Below, piece by piece: positions 1-8,549 of a DNA stretch of 10,404 bases. The notes below the pieces were generated by a model, which saw nothing but the letters and a program-made list of their open reading frames with translations, did no database searches and was not told the origin of the DNA. Made by a program: the position numbers and the translations under genes. How positions within the stretch are numbered: the stretch's first letter is position 1; each line of letters starts with the position of its first letter. Origin of the DNA: Planctomycetota bacterium. Its GTDB lineage: Bacteria > Planctomycetota > UBA11346. The stretch spans positions 1 through 10,404 of the forward strand of contig JACDEN010000054.1 of the NCBI GenBank assembly GCA_013816415.1. Reading direction: 5' to 3'.

Positions 1-1804
1 CGGGGGTCACGGGCTGAGGGGCGGAACCTTGGCGAAGGGTCTGACGGACCTTGTCGACCCCGTCCCGGGTCTCCTTCTCCTTGTCGCGGATAGTCTTGAT
101 GGCGCCCAGGACGGCCTTCCGTTCCTTCTCCAGCATCTCCTGCATGGTCGCCGCGTCCACCACGGTGAAGGTATAGCGTTGGCTGCGCCCGACGTTCGCC
201 TGGGGGGTGCTGCAGTCCTCGGCCTGGACCCAATAGGTGATCTTCTGGCCTTCCGCGACATTGAGCTGCCGCAGGTCGAACACCACTTCGGCTGCGGCAT
301 CCTTCTGGTTCGCCTGGGTGAGCAGCTTGTCGAGCTTGAACCCCTGACTGGGCAGCTCTTTAACCCCAGGCGCATCGTCTGCCTCGGTGGCCTCGGCGTC
401 GCCATTGCCATGGTCGCCAGTGGGGGCGGCGGTGATGCGGTAGCGCAGCCACGCCTGACTGATGCCGTAGTCGTCCTTGATCTCGAACTTGATCGGCCAG
501 CGCGCGAAGCGGGTGACCGTCTTGTCGCGGGCAGGGAGGGTGATCCGGACCGCCGGGGCGCGATCCTTGATCGCCTCGATCGCATAATCGATCGGATTCA
601 GGCTGTCGAAGCCATCGACGTCATGGAGCAAGATCTTGTAGTAACCGGTCTTATCGATCTGGAGCTCGGTCGTGGCCTGGGTCCCGTCGGGGTTCAGCTC
701 CATGGCGAGGGGTTCTGGAAGCACGTCTCCGAAACGTTTCTGCAGCTGTGCGGTGACCACGCGTTTGTTCAAGGTCGCCTGCAGACGCACCTTGGTGCCC
801 ACCAGGGCGCGGAGATCGCCGATCGAGGAGGTCTCGGCCGCCCGGCCCAGATAGGACGGGAACTGGTAGCTGGCGGACAGTGCCTTGATCGTCGGCCGCT
901 GCAGGATGGTCAGGTGCTGCCAGTCGCGGCTGCGCGCGTCGTAGGCGACGGCGCGGTAGTCGCAGTCCTCGAGCGCATGGGCGATGGTCGCGTGGTAGCG
1001 CACGACCTGCAGGGGGCCGGTCTCGCCGGTGGCGGCGATCTCGCCGGCGATGCGCGTCATGGCCAGCGAGGTGGTGGTCCCGGCGGTCGAACGGATCTCG
1101 AGCATCGCTTCCGCCGGGACCTTGCCCGCCGCATCGATCATCAGCTCGAGCGTCACCGGTTCGCCATGGGGGACCTTGGTCCCCGGCGTCAGCGACACGA
1201 TGCGGGTCGACGTCGGATAGCTCTTCTGCGACAGCGCCATGCGCGCGAACAGCGCCTTGCTGAAATCGGAGCGCCAGTAGCCCAGCCCCGCCGCGAGCGC
1301 GGTGAGCCCGAGCGCGACCAGCCCGACCTTCTTGAGGACCGTGAGATTGATGATGTCCGAGAAGTTGAGCCCCTGCGAGACGTCGACGGTCTCCTCCTCG
1401 AGCGCGGCGATCAGCTCCTTCGAGCCGACGAGCTTGGGTTGGCGGCGCATCTCGCGCGTCAGCTGCACCGTGGAGATCAGGCGCCCGCGCAGTTCGGGAT
1501 GGCCCTTCTCGATGCGCAGCGCCACATCGTCGTCGTCCTCGACCTGGCGGTAGGCGACCCAGATGTTCCGCCACACCACGTAGGCGAAGGTCGCGACCAC
1601 CGCGATGAGCAGCAGCGCCCGCGCCCAGCGGTCCGCCGCGGTCTCGCCGACCGTCCGGCTGAGCACCAGGTAGTCGAGGATGAAGAAGCCGACGACCAGA
1701 CCGATCATCGCCAGCACGGTCTTGAAGATGCCGGAGCTGATCTGCACCGAGCGATGGCGCTTGCGCACCTGATCGATCTTCTCGAGCAGCAGGTTGGTGC
1801 TCAT
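1..1804 (-). CDS. Large membrane protein with DUF4175-like layout (partial, 3' end outside window)
   Basis: The frame reads from ATG at 1804 through base 2 without a stop, giving 601 residues, and continues past the window edge. The N-terminus is basic and is followed by predicted membrane helices at about 25-48, 61-79 and 157-177. After that come beta-rich, Ig-like stretches, with a DDYGI motif at 444-448 and the phrase YWVQAED at 524-530. A charged, probably coiled-coil segment starts near 553 and is rich in K, E and R. Three helices, repeated extracytoplasmic domains and a long helical tail are what I know from planctomycete DUF4175-type proteins encoded next to MoxR/VWA genes. The start overlaps the stop of the upstream VWA gene (ATGA), and there is no clear Shine-Dalgarno sequence, so translation is probably coupled. 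The basic N-terminus predicts a cytosolic start and an extracytoplasmic C-terminal part. The function is unknown. The family name is inferred from layout and motifs, not from a search. Confidence 0.78.
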   Translation of the reverse strand, partial: MSTNLLLEKIDQVRKRHRSVQISSGIFKTVLAMIGLVVGFFILDYLVLSRTVGETAADRWARALLLIAVVATFAYVVWRNIWVAYRQVEDDDDVALRIEKGHPELRGRLISTVQLTREMRRQPKLVGSKELIAALEEETVDVSQGLNFSDIINLTVLKKVGLVALGLTALAAGLGYWRSDFSKALFARMALSQKSYPTSTRIVSLTPGTKVPHGEPVTLELMIDAAGKVPAEAMLEIRSTAGTTTSLAMTRIAGEIAATGETGPLQVVRYHATIAHALEDCDYRAVAYDARSRDWQHLTILQRPTIKALSASYQFPSYLGRAAETSSIGDLRALVGTKVRLQATLNKRVVTAQLQKRFGDVLPEPLAMELNPDGTQATTELQIDKTGYYKILLHDVDGFDSLNPIDYAIEAIKDRAPAVRITLPARDKTVTRFARWPIKFEIKDDYGISQAWLRYRITAAPTGDHGNGDAEATEADDAPGVKELPSQGFKLDKLLTQANQKDAAAEVVFDLRQLNVAEGQKITYWVQAEDCSTPQANVGRSQRYTFTVVDAATMQEMLEKERKAVLGAIKTIRDKEKETRDGVDKVRQTLRQGSAPQPVTP

Positions 1805-4212
1805 AGCAGGTCCGATCGCTTGCGCAGGAACCACTCGCAGCCGAGCAGCAGCGCGAACAGCACGATCACGCCGGGCGCGTTCCACAGCGTGCGCTCCTCG
1901 CGTCTGGGTTCGAGCACCTGCTTGTGCTCCTTCAGCTTCTCGGTGAGCGAGTCGAGCTCGTGCAGGAGGATGAATGCCCCGCTGCTCGCCGAGGCGACCT
2001 GTTCGAGCAGCTCCTTGCGCATGCCGGGATCCTCGAACTCGATGCGCGGATTGACGGCGGTGACCACGTGCTCGGCTTCGTCCTCCTCGCCCTGGATGGT
2101 GATGCGGTAGCTGCCTTCGGCGCCGGGGACGAACTCGCCCTGATAGAGTCCGGGCTGGTCCTTCTGCGCGGTCAGCGTCACCTGCTCCTTGCTGAGGTCG
2201 CCCTTCTCGACGATCGCCGTGACCGTGTCGGTGATCACCTTGTTGAAATCCTTGTCGAGCAGGTGCGCGATGATCTGAGCCTTGTCGCCGACCGAGTACT
2301 CCGCGCGATCGGTCTCGAGCTGCACGCGGTTGGTCTTGCCGAGCAGGTGCGCCATCGACAGCGAGCTGATGACCTGTCCCCACATGCGGCGGTGGTACTG
2401 GGCCCCGGGTCGGAAGCGCCAACGCCAGGTCTCCTCGACGCCGAAGTACAGGACCTGGCCCTTGCCGTAGCGTTGGCTGGCGATCAGCGGCGTGCCCTGC
2501 TCCTGGCCGCCCTTGTCGGGATGCACGAGCAGCGCGGTCGCGCCCGGCTTGAGGCGTTTCGCCGGATAGAACCAGTACATCGGCTCGGCCTTCTCCCACA
2601 GGCGTTCGTTCTCGGTCGACTCCATGGCGAAGCGCAGGATCGGCGAGCGCGAGCCTTCGGGCGTGAGCGCGGCCTTGTAGCTGGTCTTGATGGTGCGCGT
2701 CAGCTCGTCATCGACGGTGGTCGGCGTCTGCGGCTCGAACTCGACCGGCAGCATGGCTTCGATCGGCGTGCCTTGATAGGAATCCGGCATCGAGGTGCGG
2801 CCGGCCATCACCAGCAGGCCGCCGCCCTCCTTCTGAACGTAGTCCTCGAGCGCCTTGAGCTCATCCTTGGTGAAGAAGTCGTTGAAGATGTTGCCGAGGA
2901 TGATGACGTCGTAGCCGCGCAGCTCCTGGAGATTCGCCGGGAAGCGCTTCTTGTAGCTCTTGTCGGTGGCCAGCACGCGCTCATCGACCTGGCGCAGGAC
3001 GAACGACGGATCGATGCGCTGCTTGTCGGCGTCGAGCACCGCCTTGAGGAAGCGCGTCTCCCAGCGCGGCGAGTTGTCCACCAGCAGCACGCGGATCTTC
3101 TTGTCGATCACCGTGATGCCGGCCTTCGAGCGCTTGTTGTTCTCCGAGCTCATCTCCTCGGGCAGCGGCTCGATCTCGGCGGTGTAGGTGAAGGTGCCGA
3201 CCTTGTTCGGCGTCACCTCGATCACGTGCATGCGCTCGCTCTGCTCATCGAGCTCGACCTGCTCCTCCTTCACGATCTCGTCGTCGCGCTTGATCACCAG
3301 GGTGACGGTCTGCCCGGTGTAGCCGCGCTGCTTGATGCGCACATTCAGCGGGAAGGTGTCGCCCTTGAACACCACCTCGTCGCACGACAGGAAGGGGATC
3401 TCGATGTCCTTGTTCTGCGGCAGGCCGACGCCGATGGTGAACACCGGCGTGCCCAGGTCCTGGGCCGCGGTCACCGGATCCTCGCCGCGGTTCGAGCCGC
3501 CATCGGTGAACACCACGATGCCGTCGGCCTTGCGCCCCTTGAGCCGACGGCCGGCATCGCGCAACGCGGCGCCGAGCTGGGTCGCCTGCTCGGTGGGGGC
3601 CGCGAGCGTCGAGAACGCTCCGCCCGGAGCCTCCTTACCCGCGATGTCGAACGGTGAGAGCTGCGTGCCCTGCCCGAAGGTGTAGGCCTCGACCTTGAAC
3701 TGCTGCTGCATGGCGGCGCCGATGGCGAACAGCGGATTCGCCACCGCCTTCTTCACGAATTCGGCGCGCGTGGTCTTGTTGATCGCCTCGGCCTCGGCCG
3801 TGGTGGGCTTCGCGGCGTTGTTCCCCAGGATGCGCGCGGCAGCCGCCACATCCTGCGCGTCGACGCGGCGGTCGACGATGCCCATCGATGCCGACTGGTC
3901 GACCAGCACCACCAGCGTGCGTTTGGATTGCTCGGTGCTCAGGACCTCGAGGAATGCGCCCGAGAGCACGAACAGCAGCAGCATGAGCCCCAAGATGCGC
4001 AGGCCGGCGAGCACGCGCTTGCGTTTGAGGGCGACGTAATCGGGCTCCTTGCGGTAGACGTAGAGCACCAGGACGACCGCGGCGACCGCTAGCGCGAGGA
4101 AGATCAGCTTCTGCAGCGGCGTCTCGCAGCGCGGGAAGTGCGGCGGCCACTGCACGGCGCCGTTGGCGCCGCTGAGGTCCTTGAGGAACAGGATGTGCAG
4201 GATCCAGTCCAC
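1801..4212 (-). CDS. Membrane-anchored VWA protein with inactive glutamine-amidotransferase-like domain
   Basis: 803 residues. The start is GTG at 4212, directly after the TGA of the upstream gene, with AAGGG 7 nt before it. Two membrane helices (about 34-53 and 70-90) flank a very basic short loop. A VWA domain follows from about 98, with MIDAS motif DQSASM (105-110; D105, S107, S109) and FTDGGSN at 235-241. A beta-rich region spans about 270-365. A class I glutamine-amidotransferase-like fold starts at about 373 (IRVLLVDNSPRWE) and runs to LPVEFEP near 488-494. The usual Gly-x-Cys-x-Gly nucleophile elbow is replaced by MAGRTSM, so I infer it is not an enzyme. A C-terminal helix at about 779-796 ends in a basic RKR tail. 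The basic loop and basic tail place the VWA and following domains outside the membrane. It resembles its upstream neighbour and is probably its paralogue and partner in a MoxR-linked complex. Ligand and task are unknown. Confidence 0.92.
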   Translation of the reverse strand: MDWILHILFLKDLSGANGAVQWPPHFPRCETPLQKLIFLALAVAAVVLVLYVYRKEPDYVALKRKRVLAGLRILGLMLLLFVLSGAFLEVLSTEQSKRTLVVLVDQSASMGIVDRRVDAQDVAAAARILGNNAAKPTTAEAEAINKTTRAEFVKKAVANPLFAIGAAMQQQFKVEAYTFGQGTQLSPFDIAGKEAPGGAFSTLAAPTEQATQLGAALRDAGRRLKGRKADGIVVFTDGGSNRGEDPVTAAQDLGTPVFTIGVGLPQNKDIEIPFLSCDEVVFKGDTFPLNVRIKQRGYTGQTVTLVIKRDDEIVKEEQVELDEQSERMHVIEVTPNKVGTFTYTAEIEPLPEEMSSENNKRSKAGITVIDKKIRVLLVDNSPRWETRFLKAVLDADKQRIDPSFVLRQVDERVLATDKSYKKRFPANLQELRGYDVIILGNIFNDFFTKDELKALEDYVQKEGGGLLVMAGRTSMPDSYQGTPIEAMLPVEFEPQTPTTVDDELTRTIKTSYKAALTPEGSRSPILRFAMESTENERLWEKAEPMYWFYPAKRLKPGATALLVHPDKGGQEQGTPLIASQRYGKGQVLYFGVEETWRWRFRPGAQYHRRMWGQVISSLSMAHLLGKTNRVQLETDRAEYSVGDKAQIIAHLLDKDFNKVITDTVTAIVEKGDLSKEQVTLTAQKDQPGLYQGEFVPGAEGSYRITIQGEEDEAEHVVTAVNPRIEFEDPGMRKELLEQVASASSGAFILLHELDSLTEKLKEHKQVLEPRREERTLWNAPGVIVLFALLLGCEWFLRKRSDLL

Positions 4213-4224
4213 TCAGGTGCCCTT
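4213..4224 (-). promoter_or_regulatory. Ribosome-binding site of the second VWA gene, inside the upstream coding end
   Basis: AAGGG (4224-4220) lies within the last codons of the BatA-type gene, 7 nt before the GTG at 4212. It supports the GTG as the true start and allows re-initiation right after the upstream TGA. Confidence 0.6.
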
Positions 4225-6447
4225 CGGGGACCAGCGCAGGGCGAGGATCGATTCCGCGATCAGGCAGGCGGTGACCAGGGCGAGCAGGATGAACCAGATC
4301 TCCTTACCGACGCGCTTCTCGCTGACCACGCTGCCGAGGTCCGCGCGCTGGCCGACCCATTGGAACGGCAGGTTCGGATAGCGCGCGCGCAGCGTCTTCT
4401 CGTCGTAGGAATCGAGGTTCGATTCCTGGCGCGGCGGATTGGCGGCGAACCACGTGGGGTGCGCCCCGTCGCCGGCCTTCTCGAGGCGGTAGAATCCCGC
4501 GAAGTGGGTGTCGGCGAATTCGACCTTGGCGAGGTCGTTGGTGGCGCTGAGCAGCGCGCTGAGCTGCCGGGTGCCGCCGCGCGGATCGCGCACGGAGACC
4601 TGCACGCCGGCCTCCTTCACCCCGAGGTAGGAGGCGATGGGCTCGTGCACCTGCACCGTCTTGCTCGGCATGCGGCCGAGCGTGGCGTGCTGGGTGGCGC
4701 GGCGCACCACCATCAGGAACGCGGGCGTCAGGGGGAAATCGCTCCACTCCTTGTCGGCGGTCGAGGCGAACAGCACGACCGAGCCGCGGCCGACGGTGCG
4801 CTCGACGATCGCGGGCTGGCCGTTGGTGAAGCGCGCGACCACGCTCACGTGGTCGCCGGCGGCCGAAGCGCCGAGATCCTTCTCCGCCGGCACCTCGATC
4901 GGGAACCAGCGGCGGAAGCGCGGCTTCGCCAGGTACGGCCGGTTCTCCTTGTCGGCGAAGAAGTTGACGATCGGGTGCACGAGTTCGTCGGTGGCGAAGC
5001 CGATGCCCGCATCCTTGCCGCTGCCGTCATCCGGCGCTTCGGCGAACTGCAGCGCCAGCTTGCCCGGAAGCAGTCCGGCCTGCTGGAACAGCAGGTCGTT
5101 GTACAGCTCGGCCTTCACATTGCCGCCGAGGAAGATCATCAGCCCCTTGCCTTCGGCGCGCACGAAGGTCTTGAGGCCCTCGATCAGGTTCGGAGGCAGC
5201 TCGCCGACGTTGGCGAGGATGATCTCCTGGTATTCGCGCAGGGTCTTGTCGCCGAGTCCGCTGAGCGTCGTGACCTCGGTCTCGATCAGCGACGGATGCG
5301 CCTCGTTGTCCTCGTCCTTGAGCGACAGCGCGGCCTTGAGGAAATCCGTCTCGTTGCCGAAGGCGCTGTCGGTCGCCGACGGCTCGCCATCGATCAGCAG
5401 CACGCGCACGCGGTCGATGACGTTCACCGACAGGCAGCGGCGGTTGTCCGCCGGCAGGTGGTCGATGCTGGCGCGAACCTCGACGCGCTGGTCGCCGCCG
5501 GTCGGGAAGCGCGTCTCGAGCCGCACCTGCTGGACTGATTCGAGGGAGTCGATGACGGTGCCAGCGACCTTGCGCGGTTCGCCCCCGGCGGTGTCGCCGA
5601 CCAGCAGGTCGACGGTCACATTGCGCGCGGGGACCGGGCCGTAGTTGTGCAGCGTGGCGATGAAGGCGATGGTCGATTCGGTGGTGACCAGCTCGTCCTC
5701 GGCCTGGAGCCGTTCGACCTGGACGTTGTCCGAGCTGCCGCCGCCGACGTCGGAGATGAACAGCTTCACCGCCGGCTTGGACGAACGGATCTCGTCGACC
5801 AGCTTGGCCCAAGTCGCGTTGTCCGCGGCCGGCCACGCGCCGGCCTGCATGTCGGTGATGAGGTAGATCTCGCGGCTCGACGAGGTGGCGTTCTTGGCGA
5901 TCTTCCAGGCCTTGGCCAGGCTCTCGAAGCAGTCGGTGCCGCCGTCGGAGAGCGGGGCGTGCTGCGCAGTCTCCTTCACGGTGTCGAGCTGATGCGATGG
6001 TTCGCCGATCTCATCCACGGCGATGTCGCTCATCAGGATCAGCGCAGCCGCGGAACCCTTCGGCAGCTCGTCGACGATCTCCTTCACGCGGCGCTTCGCC
6101 GCGTCGAAGCGCATCTCGTTGCCGTTGGCGACGCCCATCGACAGGCTGTTGTCGAGGATGATCACCGCTGCGGTCTCGCCCGATGACCCCAGGAGGTTGA
6201 AATGCCCGGGCGCGATGGTGGGTCGCGCGAGGGTGAGCGCGAGGAACACGATCGCCGCCACCCGCAGCAGCATCAGGATCAGATCCTGCATCTGCAGCCG
6301 GCGCGAATTCTTCTCCATGGTGGTGAGCAGGAATTCCATCGCCGCCCACACCACGATGCGGAATTGCCGCTTGTTCAGCAGGTGGATGATGACGGGGATC
6401 GCTCCGAGCACCGCGAACAGCGCGACGAAGCCGGCGAGGAACGTCAT
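4213..6447 (-). CDS. BatA-type membrane VWA protein
   Basis: 744 residues, ATG at 6447, overlapping the stop of the DUF58 gene by 4 nt (ATGA) with no clear Shine-Dalgarno. The N-terminus is the classic BatA double-transmembrane module: helix at about 4-24 (phrase IPVIIHLLNKR at 17-27), basic loop, helix at about 55-75 ending LARP. A VWA domain follows, with MIDAS motif DNSLSM (99-104; D99, S101, S103), GGTD at 169-172 and LITDMQ at 196-201, so all metal-binding positions look intact. About 250-345 is a beta-sandwich, CARDB-like stretch ending in LPADNRR. From about 346 (VRVLLIDGEPS) comes a glutamine-amidotransferase-like fold whose nucleophile position (FLGGNVK) has no cysteine. A helix at about 717-737 with a basic tail closes the protein. 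The charge pattern puts the roughly 640-residue middle outside the cytoplasm. Bat proteins are linked to stress tolerance and envelope functions in other bacteria, but the exact role here is unknown. Confidence 0.94.
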   Translation of the reverse strand: MTFLAGFVALFAVLGAIPVIIHLLNKRQFRIVVWAAMEFLLTTMEKNSRRLQMQDLILMLLRVAAIVFLALTLARPTIAPGHFNLLGSSGETAAVIILDNSLSMGVANGNEMRFDAAKRRVKEIVDELPKGSAAALILMSDIAVDEIGEPSHQLDTVKETAQHAPLSDGGTDCFESLAKAWKIAKNATSSSREIYLITDMQAGAWPAADNATWAKLVDEIRSSKPAVKLFISDVGGGSSDNVQVERLQAEDELVTTESTIAFIATLHNYGPVPARNVTVDLLVGDTAGGEPRKVAGTVIDSLESVQQVRLETRFPTGGDQRVEVRASIDHLPADNRRCLSVNVIDRVRVLLIDGEPSATDSAFGNETDFLKAALSLKDEDNEAHPSLIETEVTTLSGLGDKTLREYQEIILANVGELPPNLIEGLKTFVRAEGKGLMIFLGGNVKAELYNDLLFQQAGLLPGKLALQFAEAPDDGSGKDAGIGFATDELVHPIVNFFADKENRPYLAKPRFRRWFPIEVPAEKDLGASAAGDHVSVVARFTNGQPAIVERTVGRGSVVLFASTADKEWSDFPLTPAFLMVVRRATQHATLGRMPSKTVQVHEPIASYLGVKEAGVQVSVRDPRGGTRQLSALLSATNDLAKVEFADTHFAGFYRLEKAGDGAHPTWFAANPPRQESNLDSYDEKTLRARYPNLPFQWVGQRADLGSVVSEKRVGKEIWFILLALVTACLIAESILALRWSPKGT

Positions 6448-7373
6448 GCGCGGACGGCCCCGCTCGCGCCGCGCAGGTTCATGCGCACGCGGCTGGCCAG
6501 ATAGGCCGACAGTCCGACATCCACCGAATGCGAGGTGTTCAGCAGCGTGTAATCGACGCCGTTCTTCTGGCAGGCGGCGCGGATCCTGGTCAGGAACTTC
6601 TCGACCTCGGCGAGATACGCCTTCTTGACCTGCCGCGGATGGCAGAGCAGCTCGCTCGCAACCTCGAGGCCCTTGAACTGGATCAGCCCATCGAATGGAA
6701 AGTTCAGTTCGTCATCGTCCATCACGTGCAGGACCACCACCTCATGGCCGGCGTGGCGCAGGTGCTGGATCCCCTCGAGCAGGTTCTCGACCGAATCGAA
6801 GAGGTCGCTGATGAGGACGATGATGCCGCGGCGGCGGACGCGTTCGGCGATGGTGTGCAGGATCGCGCCAACGCCGGTCTTCTTCTCGGGCTCGATGGAG
6901 TCGAGCGTCGCGCAGATGCGGTTGAGGTGGACTTTGCGCGTCGAGCGTTCGATCCACGACTTCAACGTCTCATCAAAAACACCGACGGCGATCGCGTCCG
7001 ACTGTCCCAGCACCAGATAGGCGAGCGCGGCGGTGATCAGCTTGCCGTATTCGAGCTTGGTCAGGCGGTCGTTCGCGCGCGGCGAGCCGTACGCCATCGA
7101 CTCGCTGCCATCGAGCAGCACGGTGCACACGAGATTGGTCTCTGCCTCGTACTGCTTGATGTAGTAGCGCCCGCTCTTGCCGTAGACGCGCCAATCGAGG
7201 TGCTTGAGGTCGTCGCCCGGCACGTAGCCGCGGTGCTGCGCGAACTCCACGCTGAAGCCGTGGAAAGGCGAGCGGTGCATGCCCGAGATGAAGCCTTCGA
7301 CGACGTACTTGGCCTTGAGGTCGAGGCGCCCGATCTTCGACAGGATTTTCGGGTCGAGGAGTTTGGTCGCCAT
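6444..7373 (-). CDS. DUF58 domain protein (VWA-like MoxR partner)
   Basis: 309 residues. The ATG at 7373 is the first possible start, because an in-frame TGA lies two codons upstream (7382-7380). AGGA lies 11 nt before it, a slightly long spacing. The DUF58 signature YVPGDDLKHLDWRVYG is at 50-65. It is followed by a VWA-like fold with a complete DxSxS metal-site motif (LDGSESM, D88, S90, S92) and LISDLFDS at 197-204. No membrane helix or signal peptide is visible, so it is predicted cytosolic, unlike longer DUF58 proteins that carry two N-terminal helices. DUF58 genes sit beside MoxR ATPases in many phyla, and the protein is thought to link the ATPase to VWA substrates or partners. Here it lies 44 nt downstream of the MoxR gene and overlaps the BatA-type gene by 4 nt. 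Confidence 0.96.
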   Translation of the reverse strand: MATKLLDPKILSKIGRLDLKAKYVVEGFISGMHRSPFHGFSVEFAQHRGYVPGDDLKHLDWRVYGKSGRYYIKQYEAETNLVCTVLLDGSESMAYGSPRANDRLTKLEYGKLITAALAYLVLGQSDAIAVGVFDETLKSWIERSTRKVHLNRICATLDSIEPEKKTGVGAILHTIAERVRRRGIIVLISDLFDSVENLLEGIQHLRHAGHEVVVLHVMDDDELNFPFDGLIQFKGLEVASELLCHPRQVKKAYLAEVEKFLTRIRAACQKNGVDYTLLNTSHSVDVGLSAYLASRVRMNLRGASGAVRA

Positions 7374-7417
7374 CCGGCGTCACATCCTGGTTGGGAAGAG
7401 GAGCAGGTGCGGCGCGC

Positions 7418-8473
7418 TCAGCGGAGCTTCTCGTCCTTGGGAATGCTCTCGATGATCTTCTGGATCACCGTCTCGGTGGTGATGTTCTCGGCGGTGGCGG
7501 TGTAGCTGCAGGCGATGCGGTGGCGCAGCACCGGGATCGCGACCGCGTCGATGTCTTCGGTGGTCACGTGGTAGTTCCCGTTGAGCACCGCGCGCGCCTT
7601 GGCGGCGATGATGAGGTTGATCGATGCGCGCGGACCGGCGCCCCACGAAATCCATTCCTTGACGAAATCCGGCGCTTCATCGGTATTCGGCCGGGTCGCG
7701 CGCACCAGCGCCTTGGCATAGTGCAGGACATGGTCGGCCACCGGCACGCGCAGGACCAGTTTCTGGAAGGCGAGGATCTGCTGGCCATTCAACACCTTCT
7801 GAACGCTCTTCTCGCCTTCCGCCATCAGCGGGCTGGCGACGCGCTTCATGATCTCGAGCTCTTCAGCGTCGGATGGGTAGCCGAGCGAGATCTTGAACAG
7901 GAAGCGGTCGAGCTGGGCTTCAGGCAGCGGATAGGTGCCTTCCTGGTCGATCGGGTTCTGGGTCGCGAGCACGAAGAAGGGTAGGTCGAGGATGTGCTGC
8001 TCGTTGCCGATCGAGACGCGCTTCTCCTGCATGGCTTCGAGCAGCGCAGCCTGGGTCTTCGGCGGCGTGCGGTTGATCTCGTCGGCGAGCACGATGTTCG
8101 CGAAAATGGGTCCCTTGAGGAATTTGAAGATGCGCTGGCCGGTGGTCTGGTCCTCTTGCAGGACCTCGGTGCCGACGATGTCCGACGGCATCAGGTCGGG
8201 CGTGAACTGCACACGCTTGAACGACAGGTCGAGGCACTTGGAGAGGGTGCTGATGAGCAGGGTCTTGGCGAGGCCCGGCACGCCTTCGAGCATGCAATGG
8301 CCCTTGGCGAAGATCGCGATCAGCAGCTGCTCGATCGCGTCATCCTGGCCGACGATGACTTTCGCCAGCTCGACCTTCACCGCCTCCTGGGCCTGCTTCA
8401 GCCAGGCCACGGCCTGCTTGTCGGAGGTGCCGCCGGTCTTCTCGGCGGTCGCGGTAGTCGGCTGCTCGGCCAC
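7418..8473 (-). CDS. MoxR-family AAA+ ATPase
   Basis: 351 residues, GTG start at 8473 with AAGGAG 5 nt upstream. The length is typical of the family, with an extra polar, Thr/Ala-rich leader of about 20 residues. Motifs in order: Walker A GVPGLAKT (64-71, the usual MoxR variant), Walker B IVLADEINR (127-135, D131 and E132), sensor 1 ATQNP (170-174), the LPEAQLDRF segment with the probable arginine finger R190 (183-191), and the sensor 2 region WGAGPRAS (277-284) in the C-terminal lid. The protein should be a soluble ring-forming ATPase. MoxR proteins act as chaperone-like motors that remodel or assemble complexes with VWA-domain partners. The partners here are presumably the DUF58 and two VWA proteins encoded just downstream. 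It is the first gene of the operon, so its promoter probably drives all five genes. Confidence 0.97.
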   Translation of the reverse strand: MAEQPTTATAEKTGGTSDKQAVAWLKQAQEAVKVELAKVIVGQDDAIEQLLIAIFAKGHCMLEGVPGLAKTLLISTLSKCLDLSFKRVQFTPDLMPSDIVGTEVLQEDQTTGQRIFKFLKGPIFANIVLADEINRTPPKTQAALLEAMQEKRVSIGNEQHILDLPFFVLATQNPIDQEGTYPLPEAQLDRFLFKISLGYPSDAEELEIMKRVASPLMAEGEKSVQKVLNGQQILAFQKLVLRVPVADHVLHYAKALVRATRPNTDEAPDFVKEWISWGAGPRASINLIIAAKARAVLNGNYHVTTEDIDAVAIPVLRHRIACSYTATAENITTETVIQKIIESIPKDEKLR

Positions 8474-8484
8474 GGGGGCTCCTT
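8474..8484 (-). promoter_or_regulatory. Ribosome-binding site of the MoxR ATPase gene
   Basis: On the minus strand AAGGAG (8484-8479) stands 5 nt before the GTG at 8473. It is the strongest Shine-Dalgarno match in the operon and decides the GTG start. Confidence 0.8.
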
Positions 8485-8493
8485 CAGGTGGGG

Positions 8494-8513
8494 CGGCCGG
8501 GCCCGCGGGGCCG
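8494..8513 (-). other. GC-rich hairpin in the leader of the MoxR gene
   Basis: CGGCC (8494-8498) can pair with GGCCG (8509-8513). An alternative stem is GGCCC (8500-8504) with GGGCC (8508-8512). The hairpin would form in the mRNA leader roughly 10 nt upstream of the Shine-Dalgarno. In DNA this rich in G and C it may be chance. Confidence 0.25.
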
Positions 8514-8549
8514 ACGGCGGCGATCGATGCAAGTCAGGTTGATATAAGG

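Noticed and set aside
558..600. Cluster of GATC/CGATCG words
   Set aside because: It is explained by codons for D, I and A in the membrane protein (around residues 402-415). There is no regular spacing that would suggest an origin or operator.
29..2110. 693-residue open frame on the plus strand
   Set aside because: It lies antisense to the membrane protein gene at 1-1804. The product is rich in R, D, L and H without recognisable motifs, a usual mirror effect of strong third-position GC bias.
1924..3657. 577-residue open frame on the plus strand
   Set aside because: It is wholly antisense to the second VWA gene, whose own frame has clear motifs, and has no motif of its own.
4138..5538. 466-residue open frame on the plus strand
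   Set aside because: It is antisense to the BatA-type gene and part of the next gene, of low complexity, and has no recognised domain.
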